Counted from the first letter of the stretch, positions 38,115-47,759 are shown. The stretch is DNA of 64,000 bases from Streptomyces marianii (GCF_005795905.1 NZ_VAWE01000001.1:1488001-1552000), one strand, 5' to 3'. Numbers and translations: made by a program. Notes: a model not told the origin generated them from the sequence alone.

Positions 38115-38253
38115 GCGGGCCCACCCGTGCCGGCCGCCCGCCGCGGGTGGGCCCTCTCGCACGCCGGAGTCCGTACCCGCCGGGCCGCGGACTGCATCAG
38201 CCCGACCACCCGCGAGCGCGGCCGACTGCCCGCGCCCCGGGAGGACCGGCGGC

Positions 38254-40071
38254 TCAGCCGCCGCAGGGGCGGGGCGGCCGCGCCGTGGCCCGCAGGGGCC
38301 GGACGAGCTGCTGGTGCAGCAGCGTCGGGGGACGGTCCGAAGGACGTTCCACGAGTTCCAGGACGAGGGTGCGCGTGACGCCGCGGGGCAGCTCCATGTC
38401 GACCGTGTAGACCGGGTGGCCGCGCTCGGTCAGCTGGTTCAGCATGGCCGGCCGGCCGTCCACGGTCGCCCTCGCCAGCCGTGCTCCCAAGGTCGCGTAG
38501 TACGAGACCAGCAACCGGTTGTCGCCGGGCCGGGTCCCGTAGGGCGGGCGGTCCACCCGCTGGGTGACGTAGGCGGGCAGGCCCGAGCCCGGTGCCCCAT
38601 TCGTCAGCGACGCGGTCACGGTCACCTCGCGTCCGGCCTCCGTGCAGCGCCCGGCGGTCCAGTCCATGTGCCGGTCCAGGTAGTAGTCGAGTTTGGTGCC
38701 GGCCGCGTTGTTGACGACCAGTCCGGCGAACGGGGCGGGGCCGTCGGGCAGGACGCCCCCGAAGGGGTGCGCCGCGAGCTCGCGCTGCTCGGCCGGATGG
38801 GCACTCCACACCTTGACCCGCCCTTCCCGCAGCTGGCCCCGCAGCGCCGCGAAGAGCGCGGAGCGTCGCGCCGGGTCGCCGGCACTGCCCAGGAGCACCT
38901 CGGATGTGGCGCGGGCGACGTCGAGGAAGTACGCCTTCCGTTCCGCGGTGTCGGGGAAGGCCGCGTAGCTGGTGCGCTCGGTCAGGTCCACCACGTTGGC
39001 GGCGGTGACGGCGGTCCCGTCGGGGAGTCTGGCGGGACCGGCGGCGGCGAGCAGCCCCGCCAGGGCGCCGGGATCGAGCGCGAAGGCGCCGTCCAGCCGC
39101 TGGCCGCTGTGCTCCCGCCACATGGCGGTCCAGATCCGCGCCGCGTGCGGGAAGTGCGGACTGACGTTGGAGTTGGCCCAGACACCGGTGGGCGCGTGGC
39201 GGCCGTACATCGCGGTGTACTCGGCTCCCAGGTCGACGGACGCGCGGACCTTCCCCAGTTCGCTGTCGTTGCCGAAGCGTTCGAATCCCAGGCGGCCGCG
39301 GTCCGCGGTGAGGATTGCGAACGCCCCGGGCAGCCCGCCGGTGCCGCGCGCCTCCGCCGTGTTCTCGAAGACCACCAGATACCGTCGCGGGCTCTTCTCT
39401 CCGAGCATGGACGGCATCACCCGTGCCGCGGCCGCGGCCTCGACCGTGGCGGGGACGAGGCGGTCGAGCTGGTCGGCGAGCAGGGCCCGTGCCCGGTCCG
39501 CGGCCGGCAGCCAGGTGCTCCGGGGCAGGCCGGCCACGTCGGCGCGCACCTCGGAGGCGCTGCGCGATGCCTCGTGGAGGGCGGGGGCGGCACGGCGAAG
39601 TGCGGAGAGATCGAGATGACCGCCGTCCGCCCCGGCACCGGCGACGAGTTCGCCGGCGGTGTCCGCGAGGGGCGAGAGCACGTCGCGGGTCAGCCGGTCG
39701 GCCGCCTCCGCAGCACCGCGTACGGTGCGGACGGGACCGCCGAGGACGGGCAGGTGCGCCGCGGCGTACCAGGCCGGCCCGGTGGTGAGGCGGTGCGCCC
39801 CGGCCGCCCGGTCGGCGGCCTCGCGCACGGCGCCCTCCGGGGTGCTCGTCGCCGGCGCGCCCGCCGCGGCCGTGCCACGCAGCGATTCCAGGCTCCGCTG
39901 GGCGGCCAGCAGTTCGTGGCGGGCGAGCACTCCGGTGACGGCGATCCAGACGGCCCCGGCCAGGAGCAGCCCCGCGGCGGCGCACATCGAGGCCGCGGCG
40001 GGCCGGCGGCGGCACCAGCGCGCCGCCCTGTCCGCGATGCGGGGCGCGAAGCCGTGTTCCGGACGCGGCAT
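38254..40071 (-). CDS. DUF4012 domain-containing protein
   Basis: Protein of 605 residues, starting at ATG 40071 with GGGAG 6 bp upstream. One membrane helix (residues about 30-50, MCAAAGLLLAGAVWIAVTGV) anchors a large outer domain. The DUF4012 core includes RRYLVVFENTAEARGTGGLPGAF, ANSNVSPHFPHAARIW and FALDPGALAGLLAAAGP. The fold is related to LytR-CpsA-Psr (LCP) proteins, and such genes often sit beside polysaccharide initiating transferases; a role in attaching or releasing the polymer at the wall is inference. It lies 42 bp after the sugar transferase in one operon. Confidence 0.88.
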   Translation of the reverse strand: MPRPEHGFAPRIADRAARWCRRRPAAASMCAAAGLLLAGAVWIAVTGVLARHELLAAQRSLESLRGTAAAGAPATSTPEGAVREAADRAAGAHRLTTGPAWYAAAHLPVLGGPVRTVRGAAEAADRLTRDVLSPLADTAGELVAGAGADGGHLDLSALRRAAPALHEASRSASEVRADVAGLPRSTWLPAADRARALLADQLDRLVPATVEAAAAARVMPSMLGEKSPRRYLVVFENTAEARGTGGLPGAFAILTADRGRLGFERFGNDSELGKVRASVDLGAEYTAMYGRHAPTGVWANSNVSPHFPHAARIWTAMWREHSGQRLDGAFALDPGALAGLLAAAGPARLPDGTAVTAANVVDLTERTSYAAFPDTAERKAYFLDVARATSEVLLGSAGDPARRSALFAALRGQLREGRVKVWSAHPAEQRELAAHPFGGVLPDGPAPFAGLVVNNAAGTKLDYYLDRHMDWTAGRCTEAGREVTVTASLTNGAPGSGLPAYVTQRVDRPPYGTRPGDNRLLVSYYATLGARLARATVDGRPAMLNQLTERGHPVYTVDMELPRGVTRTLVLELVERPSDRPPTLLHQQLVRPLRATARPPRPCGG

Positions 40072-40113
40072 GCGCGTCTCCCTCCGTCGGGCAGCGGTGC
40101 GTCGCACGCCGCG

Positions 40114-40815
40114 TCAGTAGGCGCCGTCGCCGCGCGCGACGGCGGGCAGCGTGCGCACGAGGATCTTCAGGTCCATGCGGATCGACCAGGTGCGCACGTA
40201 CTCCAGGTCGAGGCGGAGCGCCTCCTCCCAGCCGAGGTCGGACCGTCCGCCGATCTGCCACAGGCCGGTGAGGCCCGGCCGGACCAGCAGCCGGCGCCGG
40301 GCCTCCTCGGTGAACGCGGAGTCCCGGATCGGCAGCGGCCGTGGACCGACCAGCGACATCTGCCCCGTCAGCACGTTGACCAGCTGCGGCAGTTCGTCCA
40401 GGGACCAGCGGCGCAACCAGCGGCCGGTCGTGGTGACCCGGGGGTCCTCGCGGATCTTGAACAGATGTCCGTCGGACTCGTTCCGGGCGTCGAGCCCGGC
40501 CCTCATCCGTTCCGCCCCGACGTGCATGGTGCGGAACTTCAGCACCTCGAACTCCCTGCCGTGGCGGCCCGTGCGCTTCTGCCGGAACAGGACCGGACCC
40601 GGGGAGTCCGCCTTCACCGCGACGGCCACCGCGAGGAGCAGCGGCGCGAGCAGGAGGAGCAGGGCGGCGGCCCCGACGACGTCGATGGCCCGTTTGACGG
40701 CCGGACGTCCGAGCCCCGGCCGAGCGGGACCGTGACCGGCCGTCACTGCGACGGGTGAGGCCACCCCTCCGTCCTCTTCAACTGAACGAGGGAAAGTTGC
40801 CCATCGCGGAGGCAT
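40114..40815 (-). CDS. Initiating sugar-phosphate transferase (WcaJ/WbaP catalytic domain)
   Basis: Protein of 233 residues, the short form of the bacterial polyprenyl-phosphate hexose-1-phosphate transferase family: one membrane helix (AAALLLLLAPLLLAVAVAV) and the catalytic domain with SPGPVLFRQKRTGRHGREFEVLKFRTM, DELPQLVNVL, GQMSLVGPRPLP and RPGLTGLWQIGGRSD. It loads the first sugar onto undecaprenyl phosphate. The large N-terminal five-helix part of WcaJ is absent. The start could be ATG 40815 or GTG 40764. Divergent from the epimerase gene; DUF4012 follows. Confidence 0.92.
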   Translation of the reverse strand: MPPRWATFPRSVEEDGGVASPVAVTAGHGPARPGLGRPAVKRAIDVVGAAALLLLLAPLLLAVAVAVKADSPGPVLFRQKRTGRHGREFEVLKFRTMHVGAERMRAGLDARNESDGHLFKIREDPRVTTTGRWLRRWSLDELPQLVNVLTGQMSLVGPRPLPIRDSAFTEEARRRLLVRPGLTGLWQIGGRSDLGWEEALRLDLEYVRTWSIRMDLKILVRTLPAVARGDGAY

Positions 40816-40946
40816 ATTCAGTCACCTAACGTCTCGAATGGTCGATAACCGACAAATAGATGCAAACACGATGTCGGGGCAGGCCTCGGCAATGACACAT
40901 CACCTTGCCGCCGTCGACCCGCGACGTGGCCGTCGAGAGGACCTTC

Positions 40947-41945
40947 ATGCGTGCTGTAGTGACGGGTGGGGCCGGGTTCATCGGCTCCCATCTGTGCGAG
41001 CGCCTGCTCGCCGCAGACCACTCCGTGCTGTGCGTGGACAATCTCGTGACGTCCAGCGAGGACACCGTCGCCCATCTGATGGGAGACCCGCGCTTCCGGT
41101 TCGACTGCCGGGACGTCACCGCGGGGCTGAGCGTGAGCGGACCGGTGGACGCCGTGTTCCACCTGGCGTCGCCCGCCTCCCCCGCCGACTACCTGAGGCT
41201 GCCGCTGGAGACGCTGCGCGTGGGGTCGGCCGGCACCTGGCACGCACTGGACCTGGCCGCCGACAAGGGCGCCCGTTTCCTGCTGACCTCCACCTCCGAG
41301 TCGTACGGAGACCCGCAGGTGCACCCGCAGCCGGAGAGCTACTGGGGCCACGTCAACCCGGTGGGCCCGCGCGCGGTGTACGACGAGGCGAAACGCTTCG
41401 GCGAGGCCCTGACGATGGCGTACCGCAGGGACCGCGGCGTCGACGCCAAGATCGTGCGCATCTTCAACACCTTCGGGCCCGGGATGCGCCCCGACGACGG
41501 CCGGGCGATCCCCACCTTCATCCGCCAGGCCCTGCGGGGGGAGCCGATCACGGTCACCGGGGACGGCAGCCAGACCCGGTCGCTGTGCTACGTGGACGAC
41601 ATCGTCGACGGGCTGATGCGGATGATCGGGAGCAGCCACGGCGGCCCGGTCAACCTCGGCAACCCCCACGAGATCACGATGCTCGAACTGGCCCAGTGGA
41701 TCAGCAAGCTCACCGAGTCCCCCTCCGAGATCGTGCTGGTGCCCCGGCCGCAGGACGATCCAGAGAAGCGCCGTCCGAGCATCACGCTGGCCCGCGAACT
41801 GCTGGACTGGAATCCGACGACACCGGTGGAGCACGGGCTCCGGGAGACCGTCAAGGACTTCCGCCGCCGGATCGACCTCGACGACTTCGGCGCCACGCCC
41901 CGCCGGCATCCCGTCACCGTGCTGAACGGCACGGACCGCCGATGA
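40947..41945 (+). CDS. NAD-dependent sugar-nucleotide epimerase/decarboxylase (UDP-xylose synthase-like)
   Basis: Protein of 332 residues of the extended SDR family. NAD loop GGAGFIGSHL; the catalytic segment STSESYGDPQVHPQ, then the Tyr-x3-Lys pair YDEAKR. The SESYGDPxxHPQ and YWGHVNPVGPR blocks are signatures of UDP-glucuronate decarboxylase (UDP-xylose synthase). It would supply UDP-xylose, or a related pentose, to the glycosyltransferases downstream. ATG 40947 has GAGAGG 6 bp upstream. It opens a run of overlapping genes; its stop overlaps the next start (ATGA). Confidence 0.88.
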   Translation: MRAVVTGGAGFIGSHLCERLLAADHSVLCVDNLVTSSEDTVAHLMGDPRFRFDCRDVTAGLSVSGPVDAVFHLASPASPADYLRLPLETLRVGSAGTWHALDLAADKGARFLLTSTSESYGDPQVHPQPESYWGHVNPVGPRAVYDEAKRFGEALTMAYRRDRGVDAKIVRIFNTFGPGMRPDDGRAIPTFIRQALRGEPITVTGDGSQTRSLCYVDDIVDGLMRMIGSSHGGPVNLGNPHEITMLELAQWISKLTESPSEIVLVPRPQDDPEKRRPSITLARELLDWNPTTPVEHGLRETVKDFRRRIDLDDFGATPRRHPVTVLNGTDRR

Positions 41946-42868
41946 CGCCGGTCGGCGACCGGACGGCGACCGGCACAGCGGCCGTTCCCGTGGTCTCGTG
42001 CCTCGGCGTCCCCGTCACGGCGCACACCCGTGAGGGCGCGGCCCGCCGGGTGGTGCACCGCGCCCTGCACCTCCGGGACACCCGCGAGGCGCACCGGACG
42101 GGAGACGCCGAGGAAGCCGTCGCGCCCGAGGGGAGCGACGTGCACCTGTGCAACGCCTACACCCTCGCCCTCGGCGACAGGGACCCTGACCTGCTCAGGA
42201 CCCTCCGTCAGGCGTTCCTGAACCTCGCCGACGGACAGCCGGTGGTCTGGGCGAACCAGCTGCTCCACCGGGGCACGGCGCTGCCGCGCAGACGCGTGTA
42301 CGGACCGGACCTCATGCTGGACGTCCTATCCATGAGCCAGGGCACCGGGCTGCGGCACTATCTGCTGGGTTCCACACCGGAGGTGCTGTCCGCGTTGCAG
42401 CGCGAGGTGCGGCGGCGCTTCCCCCGTGCCCTGATCGCCGGCGCCTGTTCCCCGCCGTTCCGGTCGCTGACCGCCCAGGAGCTGCGAGAGCAGGAGGAGG
42501 ACATCCGCGCCCGTGGGGCCGACATCGTCTGGGTGGGTCTCGGCACTCCCCTGCAGGACCACCGGGCGGCCGAACTCAGTGCCGCGCTGCCCGTGGTGAC
42601 GGTGGCGGTCGGCGCCGCGTTCGACTTCATCGCGGGCAACAAGCGGCAGGCACCGGCCTGGATGCAGAACGGAGGGCTGGAGTGGATGTTCCGGCTGGCC
42701 TGCGAGCCGCGCCGGATGTGGCGGCGCTATCTGTTCGGCAACGCCCGCTTCGTCGGGGGCGTCGTCCGGCAGGCAGCCCTCCGGACGTCTCCGGGGGCAT
42801 CCGCCCCGACCGGGCGGCCGTCGGACGCCGGGGCGGCGCTCGTCGGCAGGCGGGAGAGGACGCGTTGA
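41942..42868 (+). CDS. WecG/TagA/CpsF family glycosyltransferase (GT26)
   Basis: Protein of 308 residues of the WecG/TagA family, which adds ManNAc-type or glucuronic-type sugars to a polyprenyl-linked intermediate. Blocks seen: LNLADGQPVVWANQLL, YGPDLMLDVL, HYLLGSTPEVL, ADIVWVGLGTPLQD and VGAAFDFIAGNKRQAPAWMQNGGLEW. Start ATG overlaps the upstream stop, and its stop overlaps the next start. It is probably the second transferase of the repeat unit. Confidence 0.9.
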   Translation: MTPVGDRTATGTAAVPVVSCLGVPVTAHTREGAARRVVHRALHLRDTREAHRTGDAEEAVAPEGSDVHLCNAYTLALGDRDPDLLRTLRQAFLNLADGQPVVWANQLLHRGTALPRRRVYGPDLMLDVLSMSQGTGLRHYLLGSTPEVLSALQREVRRRFPRALIAGACSPPFRSLTAQELREQEEDIRARGADIVWVGLGTPLQDHRAAELSAALPVVTVAVGAAFDFIAGNKRQAPAWMQNGGLEWMFRLACEPRRMWRRYLFGNARFVGGVVRQAALRTSPGASAPTGRPSDAGAALVGRRERTR

Positions 42869-44193
42869 CGGCTCCGACCGGTGAGGTCCCGGACGTGGAC
42901 CGCGGGCAGGGCGTCCGCCCGCCCGCCCACGCGCTGCGCATCGTCCTGGTCTCGTACGCGTGCGACCCGAGCCGCGGCACCGAGCCGGGCATGGGCTGGG
43001 CGTGGGCCGAGGCACTGGCACGCCGCGGGCACACGGTCGAGCTGCTGACCCGCCCCCACGGCGGCAACACGGAGCACATCGCCCGGCGCATCAGAGCCCT
43101 CGGCACGGTGGGGCGGCGGATCCGGACCCATGTCGTGCCCGCCCCGCCACGCCCCTGGTGGGTCCGTCTGCTGCCGGGCTTCCTGCGCGGCCAGGCGCTG
43201 GAGTTCGTCCACTACGACGGATGGCAGCGGCACGCCCTCGAACACGCGCGCGCTCATGGGCTCGACGGGGCCGATCTGGTGCACCACGTCTCGTACGGCT
43301 CGCTGGTGGGCGGCAGCGCGCTGCGCCGGCTCGGACCGCCGCTGGTGTTCGGCCCCGTGGGCGGTGGGCAGACCGCTCCGCGCAGTCACCGCCGCTGGCT
43401 GGGACCGGCGTACTTCCAGGAGGCGGTGAGGGAGTTGCTGTGGGTGCGGGGCATGAGCCTGCGCCAGGCGTGCCGTGCGACGCTCCGCGAGGCCGCTCTG
43501 GTCCTGACCACCAATCGCGACACCGCGCTGCGGGCCCGCCGCCTGGGCCGCGCCGACCCGCGTCTGGTCCTGAGCGACGGGGTGCCGGACGAGTTGCTGC
43601 GCGAGCCTCCGAAGGAGGGGGCGCTGCGCCCGGAACGCCCGCCGACCGTGCTCTGGGTCGGACGGCTCACCGCCATCAAGGCCCCGGAACTGGCCCTGAG
43701 GGCGTTCGCGCTCCTCCTCGCCCGCGTGCCCGGCGCCCGTCTCGCGGTGCTCGGGGACGGTCCGCTCCGTGCGGATCTGGAACGGCTCGCGGCACGGCTC
43801 GGTGTCGCCGGCTCCGTGTGCTTCCGGGGACGGCTGACCTGGCAGGAGACCCTCGGCGCGTACGACGACGCTGACGTGCTGCTCTTCACCAGCCTCCGCG
43901 ACTCCTTCGGGGTGCAGAACCTCGAGGCATGGGCCCGGGGACTGCCGGTGGTGCATCTCGACCACCAGGGGGTCGGGGACTTCTCCGCGCCGGGCTGCGC
44001 GGCTCCCGTGCCGCTGGGCGATCCCGTGGACCTGCCGCGCCGCCTCGCCCACGCGCTCGCCGGAGTGCTCGCCGACGAGGAGGCGCTCCACCGCACCGCG
44101 GAGGCCGGACCGCGGTGGGCGCGGCAGCACACCTGGTCCTCGAAGGCCGAACTCGCCGAGCGGCTGTACGAATCCGTCCTGAACCGTCGCTGA
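42865..44193 (+). CDS. Glycosyltransferase family 4 protein
   Basis: GT-B glycosyltransferase of 442 residues. The N-terminal domain starts RIVLVSYACDPSRGTEPGMGW, and the sugar-nucleotide domain carries VLWVGRLTAIKAPELAL, LGDGPLRADLE and DSFGVQNLEAWARGLPVV (an EX7E-like site). The TTG at 42865 overlaps the upstream stop (TTGA), with GGAGAGG 5 bp before it; no better start exists in frame within the spacer. Donor sugar unknown. Confidence 0.88.
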   Translation: MTAPTGEVPDVDRGQGVRPPAHALRIVLVSYACDPSRGTEPGMGWAWAEALARRGHTVELLTRPHGGNTEHIARRIRALGTVGRRIRTHVVPAPPRPWWVRLLPGFLRGQALEFVHYDGWQRHALEHARAHGLDGADLVHHVSYGSLVGGSALRRLGPPLVFGPVGGGQTAPRSHRRWLGPAYFQEAVRELLWVRGMSLRQACRATLREAALVLTTNRDTALRARRLGRADPRLVLSDGVPDELLREPPKEGALRPERPPTVLWVGRLTAIKAPELALRAFALLLARVPGARLAVLGDGPLRADLERLAARLGVAGSVCFRGRLTWQETLGAYDDADVLLFTSLRDSFGVQNLEAWARGLPVVHLDHQGVGDFSAPGCAAPVPLGDPVDLPRRLAHALAGVLADEEALHRTAEAGPRWARQHTWSSKAELAERLYESVLNRR

Positions 44194-44272
44194 AGCACCG
44201 GCGGCCGTGCCCGCCGACCGGCGAACCGCCCCGCCCACCGCCCGCCCCAACGGAAAGAGAGCAGCAGAGCGC

Positions 44273-45553
44273 ATGCCGGCACAACAGGCACCCCGTCTCC
44301 GGACGGGCAGTCCCCCGAGGAACCCGGCGGCCTACCGCGTGGCGCTGGTGCACAGCTTCTACTCCTCCCGCCGGCCGAGCGGCGAGAACGCCGCCGTGCT
44401 CGACCAGGCGGAGGCGCTGCGAGCCGCCGGGCACGACGTCACGCTGGTCGCCGCCCACACCGACGCGCTGGAGAGCGAGCGCGGCTACACCCTGCGTGCG
44501 GCGGTCAGGGTCGCCACGGGCCGCGGCCGTTCGCCGCTGACGGAACTGCGCCGGCTCGGTCCCGATGTGGTGCACGTGCACAACCTCTTCCCCAACTTCG
44601 CCACCGACTGGCTGGACCGCTGGCCCGGCGCCGTGGTCGCCACGCTGCACAACTACCGTCCCGTGTGCGCCGCCGCCACGCTCTTCCGCGACGGGAAGAC
44701 GTGCACGGCCTGCCCCGACGGCGACCGTTGGACCGGACTGCGGCACGGGTGCTACCGGGGGCGCCGCGGCGCGACGCTCCCCCTCGCCTGGGCCGGCCGG
44801 CGCGGCGCGGCGGCCCATCCCCTGCTGCGGCGCGCCCAGCGGCTGGTGATGCTCTCCGAGCGCAGCCGGGACCTGTACCTCAGGTTCGGCGCACCGCCGG
44901 AGAAGCTCGCCCTGGTACCCAACTTCGTCGGCCTCGGCGGTCCGGCCGCTCCGGAGGACCGCACCACGTCGGCGTCGGGGACGGACCGGGCGGCGGCGTC
45001 GGGGGCGGCGGCGCGGTGGGTGTACGCGGGCCGGCTGAGCGAGGAGAAGGGCATCCTGCCGCTGCTCCGGAGCTGGCCGGAGAACGAACCCCTCGATGTG
45101 ATCGGCTCGGGCCCCCTGGAGTCCGCCTGCCGGGAGGCCGCGCCCGGCGGCGTCCGGCTGCTCGGCGCCCTGCCGCGCCGGGAGATCACCGCCCGGCTGC
45201 CGCGGTACACGGGTCTCGTCTTCCCCAGCGTCTGCCCCGAGTCCGCCACCGCCCTGGTCTGCCAGGAGGCGCTGGCGGCAGGAGTGCCCGTGCTCGCCCT
45301 CGCCGGATCGGCGGCGGCGGACAGTGTGCGCGGGGACGGTACGGGCGCGGTCTACGACGGCCCCGGCGAACTGCCGCACGCCCTCGCGACGGCACGCGAG
45401 CGTTTCCCCCGGCTGCGTGAGCACTGCCGCCGGGTGCACGCCGAGCGGTACAGCGCCCGGTCCTGGACGGCCGCCATGGAGGCCGTCTACGCACAGGCCC
45501 TCGCTCACCCGCCGGGCCCTCGCCCGGCGGGCGTCGCGGAGCGGGCGTGCTGA
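44273..45553 (+). CDS. Glycosyltransferase family 4 protein with Cys-rich insert
   Basis: GT-B glycosyltransferase of 426 residues. The acceptor domain has VHSFYSSRRPSGENAAVLDQ and DVVHVHNLFPN; a three-cysteine insert, GKTCTACPDG...HGCYRG, lies near residue 145, found in one GT4 branch and perhaps a metal site. The donor domain contains AGRLSEEKGILPLL and SATALVCQEALAAGVPVLAL. The stop overlaps the next gene by 7 bp. ATG 44273 is the likely start; the upstream part of the frame is unconserved. Confidence 0.87.
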   Translation: MPAQQAPRLRTGSPPRNPAAYRVALVHSFYSSRRPSGENAAVLDQAEALRAAGHDVTLVAAHTDALESERGYTLRAAVRVATGRGRSPLTELRRLGPDVVHVHNLFPNFATDWLDRWPGAVVATLHNYRPVCAAATLFRDGKTCTACPDGDRWTGLRHGCYRGRRGATLPLAWAGRRGAAAHPLLRRAQRLVMLSERSRDLYLRFGAPPEKLALVPNFVGLGGPAAPEDRTTSASGTDRAAASGAAARWVYAGRLSEEKGILPLLRSWPENEPLDVIGSGPLESACREAAPGGVRLLGALPRREITARLPRYTGLVFPSVCPESATALVCQEALAAGVPVLALAGSAAADSVRGDGTGAVYDGPGELPHALATARERFPRLREHCRRVHAERYSARSWTAAMEAVYAQALAHPPGPRPAGVAERAC

Positions 45554-46755
45554 CCGCCGGGGGCACCCGGCGCCGCGTGGCCGTGGTGCAGCCGTACGTC
45601 CCCGGCTACCGCACGTCCTTCTTCGACCGACTGCACGCCCGGCTGGCCTTCGAGGGCGTGGACCTGGAAGTACTCCACGGGCCGGCGCCCCCGCACCAGG
45701 CCGCACGAGGGGACGCCGCCTCCTGCTGCTGCGCGAGCGAGGTCCCCGTCCGGCGCCTGTCCCTGCCCGGCGGGCGGTCGCTGCACTGGCGCCGGGTGCG
45801 GCGCCGGGCGGCTTCCGCCGACCTCGTCGTACTGGAGCAGGCGCTGCACAACCTGGAGGCGTACCCCCTGCTGCTGCGGTCGGCGGGACGGCCGGCCGAC
45901 AGCGCCCCCGGAGTGGCCTTCTGGGGACACGGCCGGACCTACACCAAGCCGCCGAACCGCCTGGAGACCGCGGCGAAGAGCGCGCTGACCCGGCTGGGAT
46001 CCTGGTTCTTCGCCTACACCGAGGGCGGGGCGGCTCATGTCGCCTCGCGCGGCTTCCCCCGCGACCGGATCACCGTGGTACGCAACTCCGTCGACACCGG
46101 GGAACTCGCGGCCGCGCGCGCCCGGGCCGCGCTGCCGGGGACGGCGGAGTCGACCGAGGCCGCGCTGCTGCGGAGACGGTACGGCCTGACCGGGGGACGC
46201 ACCGCGCTGTACCTCGGCGGGCTGGACGCGCCCAAGCGGATCCCGTTCCTGCTGGACTGCGCCGACCGCATCGCCGCCGAACTCCCGGGCTTCAGGCTGC
46301 TGGTGGCGGGCGACGGCGCGGACCGGCACCTGGTCGACGCCGCCGCCTCCCGACCCGGCGGCCCGGTGATCGCGGTGGGTCACACCGGCGGGACGGGTAC
46401 CGCACCGCTCGGGGCGGTCAGCGACGTCATGCTGATGCCGGGGCGGGTCGGACTCTGCGCGGTGGACTCCTTCGCCCTGCGCACGCCCGTCGTCACGACG
46501 GACTGGCCCTGGCACGCTCCCGAGTTCGAGTACCTGGCCGACGGCCGCAACGCGCTGGTCACCCCCGACGACCCCGCGGCGTACGCCGGCGCCGTGACCG
46601 CGCTGCTGCGCGACCCCGCACGACTGGAGGCCCTCCGTACCGCGTGCGGGGACGACGTTCCCGCGTACACGACGGAGGGCATGGCGGCGCGCTTCTGCGA
46701 CGGGCTGCTGAAGGCGATGGAACGACACCAAAGGAATCCTCATGCAGGTACATGA
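45547..46755 (+). CDS. Glycosyltransferase (GT-B fold)
   Basis: Protein of 402 residues beginning at GTG 45547, overlapping the previous stop. The N-terminal domain begins VAVVQPYVPGYRTSFFDRLH, typical of GT4-like enzymes acting on lipid-linked oligosaccharides; then FWGHGRTYT, and TALYLGGLDAPKRIPFLLD in the donor domain. The donor site VGLCAVDSFALRTPVVTTD replaces the usual ESFG motif. A triple Cys (SCCCAS) near residue 60 is unusual. It overlaps the next gene by 14 bp. Confidence 0.82.
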   Translation: MLTAGGTRRRVAVVQPYVPGYRTSFFDRLHARLAFEGVDLEVLHGPAPPHQAARGDAASCCCASEVPVRRLSLPGGRSLHWRRVRRRAASADLVVLEQALHNLEAYPLLLRSAGRPADSAPGVAFWGHGRTYTKPPNRLETAAKSALTRLGSWFFAYTEGGAAHVASRGFPRDRITVVRNSVDTGELAAARARAALPGTAESTEAALLRRRYGLTGGRTALYLGGLDAPKRIPFLLDCADRIAAELPGFRLLVAGDGADRHLVDAAASRPGGPVIAVGHTGGTGTAPLGAVSDVMLMPGRVGLCAVDSFALRTPVVTTDWPWHAPEFEYLADGRNALVTPDDPAAYAGAVTALLRDPARLEALRTACGDDVPAYTTEGMAARFCDGLLKAMERHQRNPHAGT

Positions 46756-47626
46756 AGCCGGCCTCCTCGGCCGGACCGCCAAGGCCGCGGCACCCCGGCT
46801 GTGCCGGCTGGCGAGCAGCCGGCGGATCCGGCAGGGGACCCGTCTGCTGGAGATCTACCTGGAGATCCTCCAGGGACGGGGCGCCGGGACCGGCTGGGAC
46901 CTTCACGGCGAGATCGTCGCGGCGCGACGCTGCCTCCGGGGGGTCGAAGCCCCGGTGGTCTTCGACGTCGGGGCGAACCACGGTCAGTGGTCGACGGGGC
47001 TGCACTCGGCACTCGGCACACGGAACGCCCGCTACTTCCTCTTCGAACCACAGCCGGCGTGCCGGCCGGCGCTCGCCAGGGCCCGGGTGCCGAACCAGGT
47101 GGTCGTTCCCGCGGCCGTGAGCGACGAGGAGGGCTCTGCGACGATCTTCGCAGACGCCCCGGGCTCGGGCGTGGCATCCGTCCACCGGCGCCGCGACTCC
47201 TACTTCGGTGACATGACCGCCCATCAGGAGAAGGTGCCGGTCACCACCATCGACCGGGAGGTCGAGCGGTGGGGGGTCGAGCGGATCGACCTGCTGAAGC
47301 TCGACATCGAGGGGGCGGAGTTCCAGGCCCTGCGCGGAGCGGCCGGCAGCCTCCGGGACCACAGGGTGACGACCATCGCCTTCGAGTTCGGTTCGGCGAA
47401 CGTCTACTCCCGCACCTTCTTCCGCGACTTCTGGGACCTCCTCACCCCGCTCGGCTACCGTCTGTGGAGGATCTGCCCCGGAGGCGTCCTGTTGCCCGTG
47501 CCGGCGTACACCGAGGAACTCGAGCACTTCCGCGGGGTGAGCAACTACCTCGCGTCCCTGGGAACGCCGGAGTCCCGCCCGCCGCGCATGCCCGCCGGCA
47601 GGAAACCGGCGTCCGTCGCCGGGTGA
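46742..47626 (+). CDS. FkbM family methyltransferase (1 of 3)
   Basis: Protein of 294 residues. The SAM motif is VFDVGANHGQWSTGLH near residue 75, with RYFLFEPQPACRPAL, then the metal/His region LLKLDIEGAEFQALRG, all FkbM marks. Members O-methylate sugars or macrolides; within a polysaccharide cluster it probably methylates a hydroxyl of the glycan. Translationally linked to the upstream glycosyltransferase by overlap. Confidence 0.88.
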   Translation: MQVHEAGLLGRTAKAAAPRLCRLASSRRIRQGTRLLEIYLEILQGRGAGTGWDLHGEIVAARRCLRGVEAPVVFDVGANHGQWSTGLHSALGTRNARYFLFEPQPACRPALARARVPNQVVVPAAVSDEEGSATIFADAPGSGVASVHRRRDSYFGDMTAHQEKVPVTTIDREVERWGVERIDLLKLDIEGAEFQALRGAAGSLRDHRVTTIAFEFGSANVYSRTFFRDFWDLLTPLGYRLWRICPGGVLLPVPAYTEELEHFRGVSNYLASLGTPESRPPRMPAGRKPASVAG

Positions 47627-47719
47627 GCTCCGGCCGGGTGCCGCGGGGAATCCGCCGCGCACCACGCCACTGGTGCCGAGGAGTGAAGCGGCGGGCAACA
47701 ACACCGACACTTCGGCGTT

Positions 47720-47739
47720 GGCCGCGGATCTCCGCGGCC
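47720..47739. repeat. Perfect 20-bp palindrome between two FkbM genes
   Basis: 9-bp arms (GGCCGCGGA/TCCGCGGCC) and a TC centre. It follows the first FkbM gene by about 94 bp and precedes the second start by 20 bp; it could be a terminator or an operator. Confidence 0.6.
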
Positions 47740-47759
47740 GCTGCCGTACGTTGAGCCGC

